From: Duganella sp. Root1480D1
Lineage (GTDB): Bacteria; Pseudomonadota; Gammaproteobacteria; Burkholderiales; Burkholderiaceae_D
DNA: 64,000 nucleotides
NCBI RefSeq assembly: GCF_001427305.1
Contig: NZ_LMFZ01000002.1
Coordinates: forward strand, 124,001-188,000
Reading direction: 5' to 3'
Below the pieces are notes generated by a model that saw only the letters and a program-made list of their open reading frames with translations, did not search any database and was not told the DNA's origin. Shown piece by piece: positions 26,844-36,400 of this stretch. Both the position numbers and the translations under genes were made by a program. Within the stretch, counting starts at the first letter, position 1; each line of letters opens with the position of its first letter.

Positions 26844-27443
26844 TTAATCGCGCAGCGCGACGCGCACCAGGTCGGCTACGTTATCCACGCCAAGCTTGGC
26901 CATCAGGCGCGCCTTGTGCACTTCCACGGTGCGCACGCTGATGTTCAACTGCGGTGCGATTTCGCGGTTGTGGCGCCCCATCACCACCAGCTCGAACACT
27001 TCGCGTTCACGCGGGGTCAGCTCGGCCAGCAGCTGCTCGCGCTGCTGGCGGCGGTCCTGGTCCTGGCGCTGGCGCAACTGCATCGAGAACGCTTCCTCGA
27101 TGGCGGCGATCAGCTTGTCGTCGTCAAACGGCTTTTCCAGGAAATCGACGGCGCGCGCCTTGAAGGCTTCGCGCGCCGAGCTCACGTCGCCATGGCCGGT
27201 GACGATAATCACCGGCAGCAGGCAGTTCATCTCATTCAGCTTGCGCTGCAAGGTCAGTCCGTCCATGCCGGACATGCGGATGTCGGCCACCAGGCAGCCG
27301 GCCCATTCGGGCAGCCAGGCCTGCAGGAAGGCTTCGGCACTGGCAAAAACGGCGGTGCGGTAGCCGCGCACGCCCAGCAGCAGGCCAAGGGCATCGCGCA
27401 GCGAAGGATCATCGTCGACGATGAAAACGGTAAGGTTTGACAA
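26844..27443 (-). CDS. FixJ/NarL-type response regulator
   Basis: 199 residues. Receiver domain with acidic pocket VDDDP, phospho-acceptor Asp in LVADIRMSGMDG, Thr in VTGHGD and Lys in FLEKPF; then a LuxR-type helix-turn-helix (LTPREREVFELVVMG ... SVRTVEVHKARLMAKLGV). A TTG start at 27443, two bases after the kinase stop with GGAG upstream, gives a protein beginning LSNLTVFIVDDD; earlier in-frame starts lie inside the kinase gene. It is the cognate regulator of the MASE1 kinase upstream. Target genes not visible. Confidence 0.92.
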   Translation of the reverse strand: MSNLTVFIVDDDPSLRDALGLLLGVRGYRTAVFASAEAFLQAWLPEWAGCLVADIRMSGMDGLTLQRKLNEMNCLLPVIIVTGHGDVSSAREAFKARAVDFLEKPFDDDKLIAAIEEAFSMQLRQRQDQDRRQQREQLLAELTPREREVFELVVMGRHNREIAPQLNISVRTVEVHKARLMAKLGVDNVADLVRVALRD

Positions 27444-27445
27444 GG

Positions 27446-29005
27446 CTATTCTCCAGAGTCCAGCGCCGGCAGTATAAATCGAAAGACGCCGTGATCGGCA
27501 ACTTCGGCCCATAAAGTTCCGCCGTGCGCCTCGACGATGGAGCGGCTCAGCACCAGTCCCAGGCCCATGCCGCTGGCCTTGGTCGATACGAAAGGCTCGA
27601 ACAGGCGTCCGGCCGCCTGCTGCGTCAGGCCGTCGCCGCTGTCTTCCACCGTGAAGCGCAGCCTGCCGCCGATATTTTCCGCTGTGAGCCGGATGCTGCG
27701 CTGTCCCGCGGGACGCATGCGCACCGCGTCCAGGGCATTGGCCAGCAAGTTGCGCAGCACCAGTTCAACCTGCAGGCGATCGACCTGCACGGCCAGCGCC
27801 GGTGCCTCCGCAACCGTGACTGCCACCCCATGCTCGGCAAACTGCGGCCGAAATTGCTGCACGATGCCGGCCTGCAGGGCCGCCGCGCCGACCGTCTCGA
27901 GCTGCATGGCGCCGGTGCGGAAGAAGTCGCGCAGGCGGCGCACCACTTCCGCCGCGCGCGCCGATTCATTGATCATCTGCCCGATCGCGTTCTTCAGCAG
28001 TTCGCCGGCATCGCCGCGCGCCAGCAGGTGCTCGCAGGCCTTGCCGTACACTGCCAGCGCCGTCATCGGCTGGTTCAGTTCGTGGGCCAGCGCGGCTGCC
28101 ATCTCGCCTGCCGCGGCCAGGCGCAAGGTCTGCTTCAACTCCTCCGCTACCTGGCGCCGTTCGTCGACCACGATGCCGATGAAGAAGCCCACCAAGGCCA
28201 GCACCGCATCGAGCATCTGCAGTTCGGACACGGTGATGTTGTTGGCGCTATTGGCCCTGACCAGCGCCACGATCGCAAGCTGCAGCACGAAGACCACCAG
28301 CGCCGCGCCATGCACGCCCTGGCGCGAGGCGGCCCAGATCAGGGGCAGGAACAGGAAATAGAAATGCTTGAATTCGGCGGTCATGATGTAGCCGAACACC
28401 GCCCACAGCACGAAAATCGCCAGTGCCAGGTAGGCCAGGGTCTCCGGCTTCCAGGTTGCTTCGCGCAGGCGCGCCCGTTCCTGCGGGTTGGCCAGCTTCC
28501 ACAGCAGCGGCATGCTGACCACTACCCCCACCATGTCGCCGAAACCGAAACGCCACACGGCACGCAGCCAGTCGTCCCACGGCACCAGGCCAAGCCAGGC
28601 CAGCAGGCTGATATGGCCGAAGGCATTCAGCATGGTGCCCGCCGCCACAATGATCAGCCAGCGGTAGAAGCTCGCGCGCGAGCTGAAGATAGTGCCACCG
28701 CCCAGCGCGCGGCGCAGGATTTCACCCAGCAGGCCGTAGCCGCAAATCAGCCAGGCGGCCGTGAGCAGAGTGCCGGACAAGCCGCCGGGCATGCCCCGCA
28801 CCAGCACATCGCCCGCAAGCAGGGCCACGAACCAGGGCAGCGCCGCGCGCCGCCCATATACCAGCCAGAACACCAGGCCCAGCGCGGTATCCGGGTTCCA
28901 CGGCGTGATGTTCAGGCCAAGCAGCGGCTCGACATAAGTGATCCAGTCAAACAGCAGGTAGGTGGCGAGAAATCCGGCGGCCGGCAGCAAAAACGAAAAG
29001 CGCAT
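27446..29005 (-). CDS. MASE1-domain sensor histidine kinase
   Basis: 519 residues. The first ~290 form about eight membrane segments with the MASE1-like NITPWNPDTALGLVFWLVYG. The kinase part has the H-box LAHELNQPMTAL, N-box NLLANALDAV, and G-boxes DSGDGLT and GMGLGLVLSRSIVEAHGG, the FixL/DctB class that pairs with FixJ-type regulators. There is no PAS domain, so sensing is probably by the membrane part. Co-transcribed with the regulator two bases downstream. Ligand unknown. Confidence 0.92.
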   Translation of the reverse strand: MRFSFLLPAAGFLATYLLFDWITYVEPLLGLNITPWNPDTALGLVFWLVYGRRAALPWFVALLAGDVLVRGMPGGLSGTLLTAAWLICGYGLLGEILRRALGGGTIFSSRASFYRWLIIVAAGTMLNAFGHISLLAWLGLVPWDDWLRAVWRFGFGDMVGVVVSMPLLWKLANPQERARLREATWKPETLAYLALAIFVLWAVFGYIMTAEFKHFYFLFLPLIWAASRQGVHGAALVVFVLQLAIVALVRANSANNITVSELQMLDAVLALVGFFIGIVVDERRQVAEELKQTLRLAAAGEMAAALAHELNQPMTALAVYGKACEHLLARGDAGELLKNAIGQMINESARAAEVVRRLRDFFRTGAMQLETVGAAALQAGIVQQFRPQFAEHGVAVTVAEAPALAVQVDRLQVELVLRNLLANALDAVRMRPAGQRSIRLTAENIGGRLRFTVEDSGDGLTQQAAGRLFEPFVSTKASGMGLGLVLSRSIVEAHGGTLWAEVADHGVFRFILPALDSGE

Positions 29006-29117
29006 AAGGAGATCGTGAAACTAGCAATATGTGTTGGCATGTAACAACATGTATCAGCCCCACATAAGTAAAACGACAATATCGTTGCACCAAGCCTATG
29101 CAATTGGCATTAGCATA

Positions 29118-29136
29118 TTGTAACGTAATGTTACAA
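29118..29136. promoter_or_regulatory. Palindrome in the kinase / VirK-like divergent spacer
   Basis: TTGTAAC, GTAAT, GTTACAA: perfect 7-base arms with a 5-base centre, in an AT-rich 143-base region between divergent genes. Suits a dimeric regulator site. It would fall inside the coding sequence if the VirK-like gene started at 29098, which favours the 29149 start. Confidence 0.45.
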
Positions 29137-29148
29137 ACCCATAACACA

Positions 29149-30072
29149 ATGTATCAACAAGCAATTACGCTGCACTCCGGCCTCGAACACAAATCCCGCC
29201 TGTCCCGCATCACCGCAGCACTGAAACTGCATTGTCGCGCCATGGCTGCCCCGCGCCGCACGCGCGGCTGGCTGGAATTGCTCAACTCCGATCCTGCCCT
29301 GCGCGAACTGGCTGCCCTGCAACCGCGCCTGATCCACAAGATTTACCGCCCCTGGCTCAGCAAACGGCTGTGTGCGCAGCGCCGTTCGGCGGCGCTGGCC
29401 GAACACTACCGCTTCATCGTCCAGCAAGGCATGGGCCAGGCCGTGGTGCAGGCGGCGCGCGGCGGTTTGCGGCTTGCCGGTTTCACGGGAAAATCGGGCG
29501 CCCACTATACCATCGAACTACGGGCGGTCGTCCCGATGGAGCGCGAGGGCGAACTGGTGCTGCAGCTCATGTGCCAGGGTACCCTGGTGTATTCGCTGGC
29601 GTTTTCCTTTGTACTGGAAGGCCTGTTGCGCCAGGTCGGCGTGGGCTGCGTGCAAGGCCCGCACAGCGGTAGCGGTCTCGACCTGGGGCGCGAAGCGACG
29701 CGCGACCTGCACGGCTTGCGGCCCAAGAACCTGTTGGTGCGCCTGGCCAGCCAGCTTGGCCATGCCTGCGGCTGCGAGCATCTGCTACTGGTCGGCAACC
29801 ACAATCGCACCGTGTGCGCCAAATCAATGCGCAAGGGCAAGGTCATGGCATGCTATGACAGCTTGTGGCAGGAATTGGGCGCCAGCCGGCGTCCGGACGG
29901 CGACTGGCAGATGGGTTGCGCGCCGCTGAAGGCGCCGGATATGGAAGAAATTCCATCGAAGAAACGCGCGGAAGCGCGCCGCCGCCACGATTTGATGACC
30001 CAGCTTAATTTTGCCGTGCTCAGTTCACTGGGCCGGCAATCTTGCGTGGCCACAGCCCCCCAAGCGGAGTAG
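29149..30072 (+). CDS. VirK/YbjX family protein (DUF535)
   Basis: About 307 residues. The central part (WLELLNSDPALRELAALQP, IHKIYRPWLSKRL, HYRFIVQQG) and the C-terminal segment (LRPKNLLVRLASQLGHACGC, VGNHNRT) match the VirK/YbjX family, whose enterobacterial members affect virulence, antimicrobial-peptide resistance or outer membrane protein localisation. No signal peptide or membrane segment. Starts at 29098 and 29128 are also open; none has a clear ribosome site, and 29149 leaves the upstream palindrome non-coding. Confidence 0.8.
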   Translation: MYQQAITLHSGLEHKSRLSRITAALKLHCRAMAAPRRTRGWLELLNSDPALRELAALQPRLIHKIYRPWLSKRLCAQRRSAALAEHYRFIVQQGMGQAVVQAARGGLRLAGFTGKSGAHYTIELRAVVPMEREGELVLQLMCQGTLVYSLAFSFVLEGLLRQVGVGCVQGPHSGSGLDLGREATRDLHGLRPKNLLVRLASQLGHACGCEHLLLVGNHNRTVCAKSMRKGKVMACYDSLWQELGASRRPDGDWQMGCAPLKAPDMEEIPSKKRAEARRRHDLMTQLNFAVLSSLGRQSCVATAPQAE

Positions 30073-30124
30073 AATCAAAGCGTTACGCCAGCCTGTGCGT
30101 AGGACTAGTTGAAGGGAGATGAAG

Positions 30125-30355
30125 ATGCGCCTGGATATCTACCGCCGTGCCGAACATGACGGCATTTTTTCCTACCTCGCCGTGCCAGAGGGCAAACCCA
30201 TCCCACAGGAAGCCATCAACACCGACTGGCTGCCAGCCGAGCAATCGCTGGAAGTCGATGATGATGTGCAAGGCCTGCCTGATTACCACATCGACCGCCT
30301 GACCCAGCAGATGGGCAGCAAAGGCTACGCCATCACCGCGCTGAAAGACATGTAG
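30125..30355 (+). CDS. Small acidic protein of unknown function
   Basis: 76 residues (MRLDIYRRAEHDGIFSYL ...). Compact alpha/beta composition, no membrane segment or signal. The ATG at 30125 is favoured because GGGAG lies 7 bases ahead; an ATG two codons earlier is too close to that site. A TAGAAT -10 box is at 30070-30075. I do not recognise a characterised family; gene-like codon use and ribosome site argue that it is real. Confidence 0.65.
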   Translation: MRLDIYRRAEHDGIFSYLAVPEGKPIPQEAINTDWLPAEQSLEVDDDVQGLPDYHIDRLTQQMGSKGYAITALKDM

Positions 30356-30370
30356 TTCAAGCCGGCGGCC

Positions 30371-30637
30371 TCAGTCGCCGAACAGCTCGTCGAGGCCGGC
30401 GGGACGCGTTCCCGCCTGCGGCTTGGCGCGCCCTTTGCGACCGGTAAACTCTTCCTCGATATTGTCGCGGTAAAAGCTCCATGCGCTGCCCGAGGTGGAC
30501 AGGCGCTGCCAGACGTCCCGGCCCACGCCCTCGTAATCGATGGCGCTGCCGTCGTCGAACTCGACGCGCAGCATGCGTGCGCGCTCGTCATAGCCGATGG
30601 CGCGCAGCTTGCCTGCATTGATGCGTTTCATTTCCAT
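30371..30637 (-). CDS. KTSC domain protein
   Basis: 88 residues matching the KTSC domain: INAGKLRAIGYDERARMLRVEF, DDGSAIDYEGV and GSAWSFYRDNI. The domain, named for a KTSC sequence in some members, occurs alone or fused to RNA-associated proteins and has been linked to nucleic-acid contexts, but its job is not established. The last 25 residues are basic and unstructured (TGRKGRAKPQAGTRPAG). It is reverse, convergent with the small protein at 30125 and 15 bases from the SGNH gene. Confidence 0.8.
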   Translation of the reverse strand: MEMKRINAGKLRAIGYDERARMLRVEFDDGSAIDYEGVGRDVWQRLSTSGSAWSFYRDNIEEEFTGRKGRAKPQAGTRPAGLDELFGD

Positions 30638-30652
30638 TTCATTGCCCCCTTT

Positions 30653-31855
30653 TTACTGTCGGCTCGCCGCGCGCGCCACCAGCTCATGCGCTTCCGCGAA
30701 CAGTGCCGGATGCGCCGCCGCGCAAGTGGCGCGCTCGGCGGCAATACGCTGGCGGTCCTGCTCCAGGTTTTGCAAGGTCAGCGCCATGCCGAAGCCGCTT
30801 TCCGGCGCCCCGCCCAGCATGCGCCGCAACATTTCCTCGCCCAGCGCGGGCTTCTGGTGCCCAGCCTCCCAATACCAGTGCGTGCTGCCTTTCTCATTCG
30901 GCCCTGGAATCGTCTCGCAATTGAATTCACCGAAGCCGCTGAAGTCATGCACCACGATATGTGCCTGCGGATAGCGGCCGCGTGCAGCTTCCGCTTCCTC
31001 CAGCACAATACGCTTCCACTCCTCAAAACGCGGCCATATGCCGCTTGCCTCGTACAGTGCCAGCAGCTGCGCATGGTAAGCGTACACCATCAGGCGCACG
31101 TCGACGCCCGGATTATCGCTTGCCGCGCCATCGAACAGGCCGCGCAATTCAGCCCGCAGCCCGTCGCGGTCAAGGCCGCCCGGCGCTTTCCTTACCAGCG
31201 ACGCCGCGCTCTCTTCCGCGCGCTGGCGGAAGATCTTGTAATACCCGTCATAGCGCGCAAATTTTTTGTACTGGTTGAGGGGATTCAGCCCGCGCTCCGT
31301 CATGGTCTCGGCTTCGCGGTCGCCCTGCATGGCAAAGGTGGTGGCGGCGTCATGCAAGGCGGCCAGCGAGAACAGGCTCTCCACGCGCCAGCCCAGGCTC
31401 TCGACTCCCGCCTTCGGAACCGGGCGCACGCCGCCCTTCTGCCCCGGCGCCAGCAAGGCATCGTGAAAATCGACGCCGGCGATCACGCGCGACGGCTTCA
31501 CGCCCAGGCCGCGCAAATACTGCAACTGCCCGACCGCCACCATGGTGCCGGTACCCGCCAGGCCCAGGTTGTAGGCACCGCCGCCGAGCACGGGACTGTC
31601 CGGGTCGAAACCGACCTCCACCCGCGAATTCCCCAGCAGGAACTGGGTAGCGCCCAGGCGCTGCGCGCCGGACAGCTTGATCCTGTTACGGAAATACTGC
31701 GGCACCGGCTTGTCCGCGTTCAGGCCGGGCTTGCGCACCACGCCGTACAGGCCATAGGGGTCGGCCAGCACGACCACGCTGGCCACCAGCAGGACGCCGG
31801 CCAGCATGACCAGGCCCAGTTTGCGCAAGTAATGGTGATGCGAAGCGTTGGACAT
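30653..31855 (-). CDS. Membrane-anchored SGNH-like protein, partner of the MBOAT acyltransferase
   Basis: 400 residues with an N-terminal membrane anchor (LVMLAGVLLVASVVVLA) and the rest periplasmic. FLLGNSRVEVGFDPDS replaces the usual GDS block of SGNH hydrolases, and THWYWEAGHQKPALGEEML resembles the His block near the C-terminus of AlgJ/AlgX-type proteins. It starts two bases after the MBOAT stop, the classic pairing in which MBOAT passes acyl groups across the membrane and the SGNH protein acetylates a polysaccharide. Catalytic activity is inferred. Confidence 0.65.
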   Translation of the reverse strand: MSNASHHHYLRKLGLVMLAGVLLVASVVVLADPYGLYGVVRKPGLNADKPVPQYFRNRIKLSGAQRLGATQFLLGNSRVEVGFDPDSPVLGGGAYNLGLAGTGTMVAVGQLQYLRGLGVKPSRVIAGVDFHDALLAPGQKGGVRPVPKAGVESLGWRVESLFSLAALHDAATTFAMQGDREAETMTERGLNPLNQYKKFARYDGYYKIFRQRAEESAASLVRKAPGGLDRDGLRAELRGLFDGAASDNPGVDVRLMVYAYHAQLLALYEASGIWPRFEEWKRIVLEEAEAARGRYPQAHIVVHDFSGFGEFNCETIPGPNEKGSTHWYWEAGHQKPALGEEMLRRMLGGAPESGFGMALTLQNLEQDRQRIAAERATCAAAHPALFAEAHELVARAASRQ

Positions 31856-31857
31856 GA

Positions 31858-33378
31858 TCAGAACTGGAAGTAGAGGAATTCACTCGGCCGCGACAGGGCC
31901 AGCAGGCAGAACACGGCCAGCATACCGGTCACCAGCGCAGGACGCGGCGCCGGCAGCCAGGCCAGGCGCGCTGGCGCTGCCGTGCCATCATGATCGAGCG
32001 CAGGTTCGAAGCGATGCATGATTTGCTGCGTATTCGGCGCCAGGAACGCCACCAGCGCGGCGACCACAACCCAGCACCAGGTTTCGATGAACTGGGTGGC
32101 GCCGCCCAGCGTCCATTTGATTCCCAGCGCGGCCAATGCATCGTGCAGCCCGCCCAGGCGGGCACCGATGGCATCCGGCAGCGCCACGCCATACTGGCCG
32201 GACATGCCGGCCACGATGCGCAGCGCCGAAGGCAGGTCCGCCGCGCGGAAAAAGACCCAGGCGTAGGCCACGGCGATGAAGGTCAACGCCCATGCCGCGA
32301 ACGAGCCGGCCTTGCCGGAGCCTTGCCAGCCGAGGCGCGCCTTGAGCATCTGCCACGCGTGCGCAATCACCAGGTAGGCGCCATGCAGGCCGCCCCACAG
32401 CACGAAGTTCCAGCTTGCGCCGTGCCACAGGCCGCCCAGCAGCATGGTCACCATCAGGTTCGCCTTGGCGCGCACAGCACCGTGGCGATTGCCGCCCAGC
32501 GGAATGTACAGGTAGTCGCGCAGGAAGCGCGACAGGGTCATATGCCAGCGCCGCCAGAATTCGACGATATTGAGCGATTTGTAGGGCGAGTTGAAATTCA
32601 GCGGCAGGTGCACGCCGAACATGCGCGACAGGCCGATCGCCATGTCCGAATAGCCCGAGAAATCGAAGTAAAGCTGGAAGGAATATGCCAGCACGCCACC
32701 CCATGCCGTCAGCAGCGTCGGTTCGCCCGGGGCGCTGAACAGGGCATTGGCATACGGCGCCAGCGTATCGGCCAACAGCGTTTTCTTGGCCAGGCCAATG
32801 ATGAAAATGGTGGTCCCTACCGAGAAATTCTCTGCCCGCGGCAAGGCATTCCGCGGGTCGGCAAACTGCGGCATCATTTCCTTGTGGTGCAGCACGGGGC
32901 CGGCCACCAGGTGCGGGAAGTAGGTGACGAACAGCAGGTAGTGGATGAAGCGCCCCTCCTGCACGAAGCCGCGCGCAGTATCGACCAGGAAGGCAATCTG
33001 GGTGAAGGTGAAGAACGAGATGCCGATCGGCAGCACCACCTGCAGCATGTCGGCGTGCTGGCCAGTCAGGCTGGTGTAGAAGAAGTTGGCGTACTTGTAG
33101 TAGCCAAGCAGCACCAGGTTGGCTGCCACCGCAGCCGCCAGCCACCACTTGCGCGCGCTGCCCTGTGCGCGGCGAATCGCCTGTGCGCAGCCGTAGTTGG
33201 CGACGATGGAGCCGAGCAGCAGCGGCACATAACGCACGTCCCACCAGCCGTAGAAAAAGATCGACGCCAGCGCCAGCCACGCAACGCCCCACGCCGGGCG
33301 GCGCCGCGCAAGCAGGAAATAGCCGATCAGGGTCACCGGCAGGAAGCCTAGCAGGAAGCTGAATGAGTTAAATAGCAT
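31858..33378 (-). CDS. MBOAT family O-acyltransferase (AlgI-like)
   Basis: 506 residues from the ATG at 33378 (MLFNSFSFLLGFLPVTL, the common family start); an ATG 18 bases upstream is also in frame. About ten membrane segments. MBOAT landmarks: HLVAGPVLHHKEMM, FWRRWHMTLSRFLRDYLYIPLGG and the active-site histidine in GLWHGASWNFVLWGGLHG. Acts in the inner membrane to transfer acyl (usually acetyl) groups to an extracytoplasmic glycan. Coupled to the SGNH gene two bases downstream. No other polysaccharide genes adjoin, so the acceptor is unknown. Confidence 0.92.
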   Translation of the reverse strand: MLFNSFSFLLGFLPVTLIGYFLLARRRPAWGVAWLALASIFFYGWWDVRYVPLLLGSIVANYGCAQAIRRAQGSARKWWLAAAVAANLVLLGYYKYANFFYTSLTGQHADMLQVVLPIGISFFTFTQIAFLVDTARGFVQEGRFIHYLLFVTYFPHLVAGPVLHHKEMMPQFADPRNALPRAENFSVGTTIFIIGLAKKTLLADTLAPYANALFSAPGEPTLLTAWGGVLAYSFQLYFDFSGYSDMAIGLSRMFGVHLPLNFNSPYKSLNIVEFWRRWHMTLSRFLRDYLYIPLGGNRHGAVRAKANLMVTMLLGGLWHGASWNFVLWGGLHGAYLVIAHAWQMLKARLGWQGSGKAGSFAAWALTFIAVAYAWVFFRAADLPSALRIVAGMSGQYGVALPDAIGARLGGLHDALAALGIKWTLGGATQFIETWCWVVVAALVAFLAPNTQQIMHRFEPALDHDGTAAPARLAWLPAPRPALVTGMLAVFCLLALSRPSEFLYFQF

Positions 33379-33411
33379 GGTTGAAAATGTTATCACCCAT
33401 GCAATAACACA

Positions 33412-36400
33412 TCAATACTCGATCGCTACTTCCTGCGCTCCCAAGCCCTGTTCCAGTGCGATTTTCAGTGCATCGGACGGCGCCAGGCGCCAGTCGTCGC
33501 CAAGTTGCAACACACAGTCGATGCCTTGCGGCTTGACCCGCATCGACACCGGCAAGCCGTATTCGTCGCGGTGCGGGCCGAGGATCTCGGCCAGCTTGGC
33601 GGACGGCACGGCTTTTGGCAGCGCCATGCCGATCTGGCGGCCGAACTGGATGCGCGCGGCAGTGATGTTGTAGACCTTTTCCGCCGAGATGCGCAGGCCG
33701 CCGGAGAAGCGGTCTTCCGACACCTTGCCCGTCACGCACAGGAATTCGTCTTCCTTGAACATATGCTTGTTCGGTTCGAAGACCTCGTTGTAGACGGTGA
33801 CTTCGACCACGGCGGTCTTGTCGTCCAGCGTGACGATCAGCAGCTTGCCGCGCTGGGTCATCTGGGTGCGGATGCCGGAAATCACGCCGCACATCATGCG
33901 CGGTTCGCGCGACGGTTCGAGTTCGGATAGCTTGGTGCGCGCGAAGCGGCGCGCTTCTTGCTGGTAGGAGTCGAACATGTGGCCGGACAGGTAGTAGCCC
34001 AGCGCGATCTTTTCTTCCGCCAGCTTCTCGCGGTCGGTCCAAGGGGTGGCCTGCACGTAGTCCGGCGGCGCCACCAGGTCGGAATCGTCGCCGCCGAACA
34101 GGCTGACCTGGTTGGCCGACTTGGCTTCCTGGTCGGCGTATTCCATGGCGAAGCTGACCGAGGCAAACAATACCGCGCGGTCCACCCCGAAGCCATCGAA
34201 GGCGCCGGCGCGGATCAGGGCTTCGATGGTGCGGCGGTTCATCTGCTTCTTGTCCACGCGCTTGCAGAAGTCGAACAGGCTGGTGAACGGGCCGCCAGCC
34301 TTGCGGGCGGCAATGATTGCCTCGATAGCGTTCTGGCCAGCACCTTTCACGCCGCCCAGGCCGTAGCGGATCCTGGTCGCCTTCTTGCCCGGTTCACCGT
34401 CCGGACGGAAGTGGTATGCCGATTGATTGACATCCGGCGGCAGGATGGTCAGGCCGCAGACATCGATCGAGTCTTCGACCAGGATCTTGACCTTCTCGGT
34501 ATCGTCCATGGCCAGCGACATGTTGGCTGCCATGAACGCTGCGGTGTGGTGATGCTTCAGGTAGGCGGTGTGGTACGACAGCAGCGCATAGGCGGCCGCG
34601 TGCGACTTGTTGAAGCCGTAGCCGGCGAACTTCTCCATCAAGTCGAAGATCTCGTCGGCCTTCTCGACGGTCAGGCCGCCCTCCTGCGCGCCCTTGCGGA
34701 AGATCTCGCGGTGCTCCGCCATCTCTTCGGCTTTTTTCTTACCCATCGCACGGCGCAGCATGTCCGCGCCGCCCAACGAGTAGCCGCCGATGATCTGCGC
34801 CATCTGCATAACCTGTTCCTGGTAAACCATGATGCCGTAGGTTTCGGACAGGATGCCCTCGGTGCGCGGATCGGGGTAATCGAATTTCTCGCCGTGCTTA
34901 CGCTTGCAGAAGTCCGGGATCAGGTCCATCGGGCCCGGGCGGTACAGCGCCACCAGCGCAATAATGTCTTCGAAGCGGTCGGGACGCGCGTCCTTCAGCA
35001 TCCCCTGCATGCCGCGCGATTCAAGCTGGAACACGGCGACGGTTTTCGCCTTGGTCAGCAGCTCGTAGGTCGGGCGGTCGTTCAGCGGCAGCTTGGCCAG
35101 GTCGAAATCCTGGGCGCCTTCCGGATCGAGATCCTTGATGTAGTTGACGGCGCGGTCCAGGATGGTCAGCGTGGTCAAGCCCAGGAAGTCGAACTTCACC
35201 AGGCCGATCGCCTCCACGTCGTCCTTGTCGAACTGCGACACCACGCCGGTATCGCCGGACTGGGTGTACAGCGGGCAGAAGTCGGTGAGCTTGCCCGGCG
35301 CGATCAAAACGCCACCGGCGTGCATGCCGATGTTACGGGTAATGCCTTCCACCTGCTGCGCCAGGTCGAGCAGCTGGCGCACTTCCTCTTCGTTTTCCTG
35401 GCGCTCTTTCAGCAACGGTTCTTCTTCGATCGCCTCGGCAATCGAGACCGGCTTGCCCGGCTTGAACGGGATCAGCTTGGACACGCCGTCGCAGAAGTTA
35501 TAGCCGAAGTCCATCACGCGGCCGACGTCGCGGATCGCGCCTTTCGCCGCCATGGTACCGAAGGTGGCGATCTGCGACACCGCTTCGCGCCCGTACAGGT
35601 CCTTCACGTGCTGGATCACCAGCTCTCGCTTTTCCTGGCAGAAGTCAATATCGAAGTCGGGCATCGATACCCGTTCCGGGTTCAGGAAACGTTCGAACAG
35701 CAGGTTGTACTTCAGCGGATCGAGGTCGGTAATCTTCAGCGCATATGCCACCAGCGAGCCTGCACCGGAGCCTCGGCCCGGTCCAATCGGCACGCCGTTG
35801 TTCTTGCCCCACTGGATAAATTCCGCAACGATCAGGAAGTAGCCCGGGAACTTCATCTTGATGATGGTGTCGTTCTCGAACTTCAAGCGCGCCTCGTAGC
35901 GCGGGCGCTCCTTTTCGCGTTTCTCCGGATCGGGGAACAGCTGGATCAGGCGCTCTTCCAGGCCCTTGGTGGTCTCCGCAACCAGGAATTCATCGATGGT
36001 CATGCCCGGCGTCGGGAAGTTCGGCAACTGCGGCTTGCCCAGCACCAGGGTCAGGTTGCAGCGCTTGGCGATTTCCACCGAGTTTTGCAGAGCGGCCGGC
36101 AAGTCGTGGAACAGCTCCGCCATTTCCGCCTGCGTGAGGAAGCGCATTTGCTCGTTGAAGCGCTTGACGCGCTTGGCATTGGCCAGCATTTCGCCTTCCG
36201 CGATACAGACGCGCGCTTCGTGGGCGATATATTCTTCCTGCGACAGGAATTGCACCGGATGCGTTGCCACCACCGGCAGGCCAAGCTTGGCTGCGATCGC
36301 CACCGACTGGCGTACCTGCACTTCCTGGTTGGCCTGGCCGGCGCGCTGGATCTCGACGTAGAAATGACCGTTCGGGAAAATCTCGGCCCATTTCCGGGCA

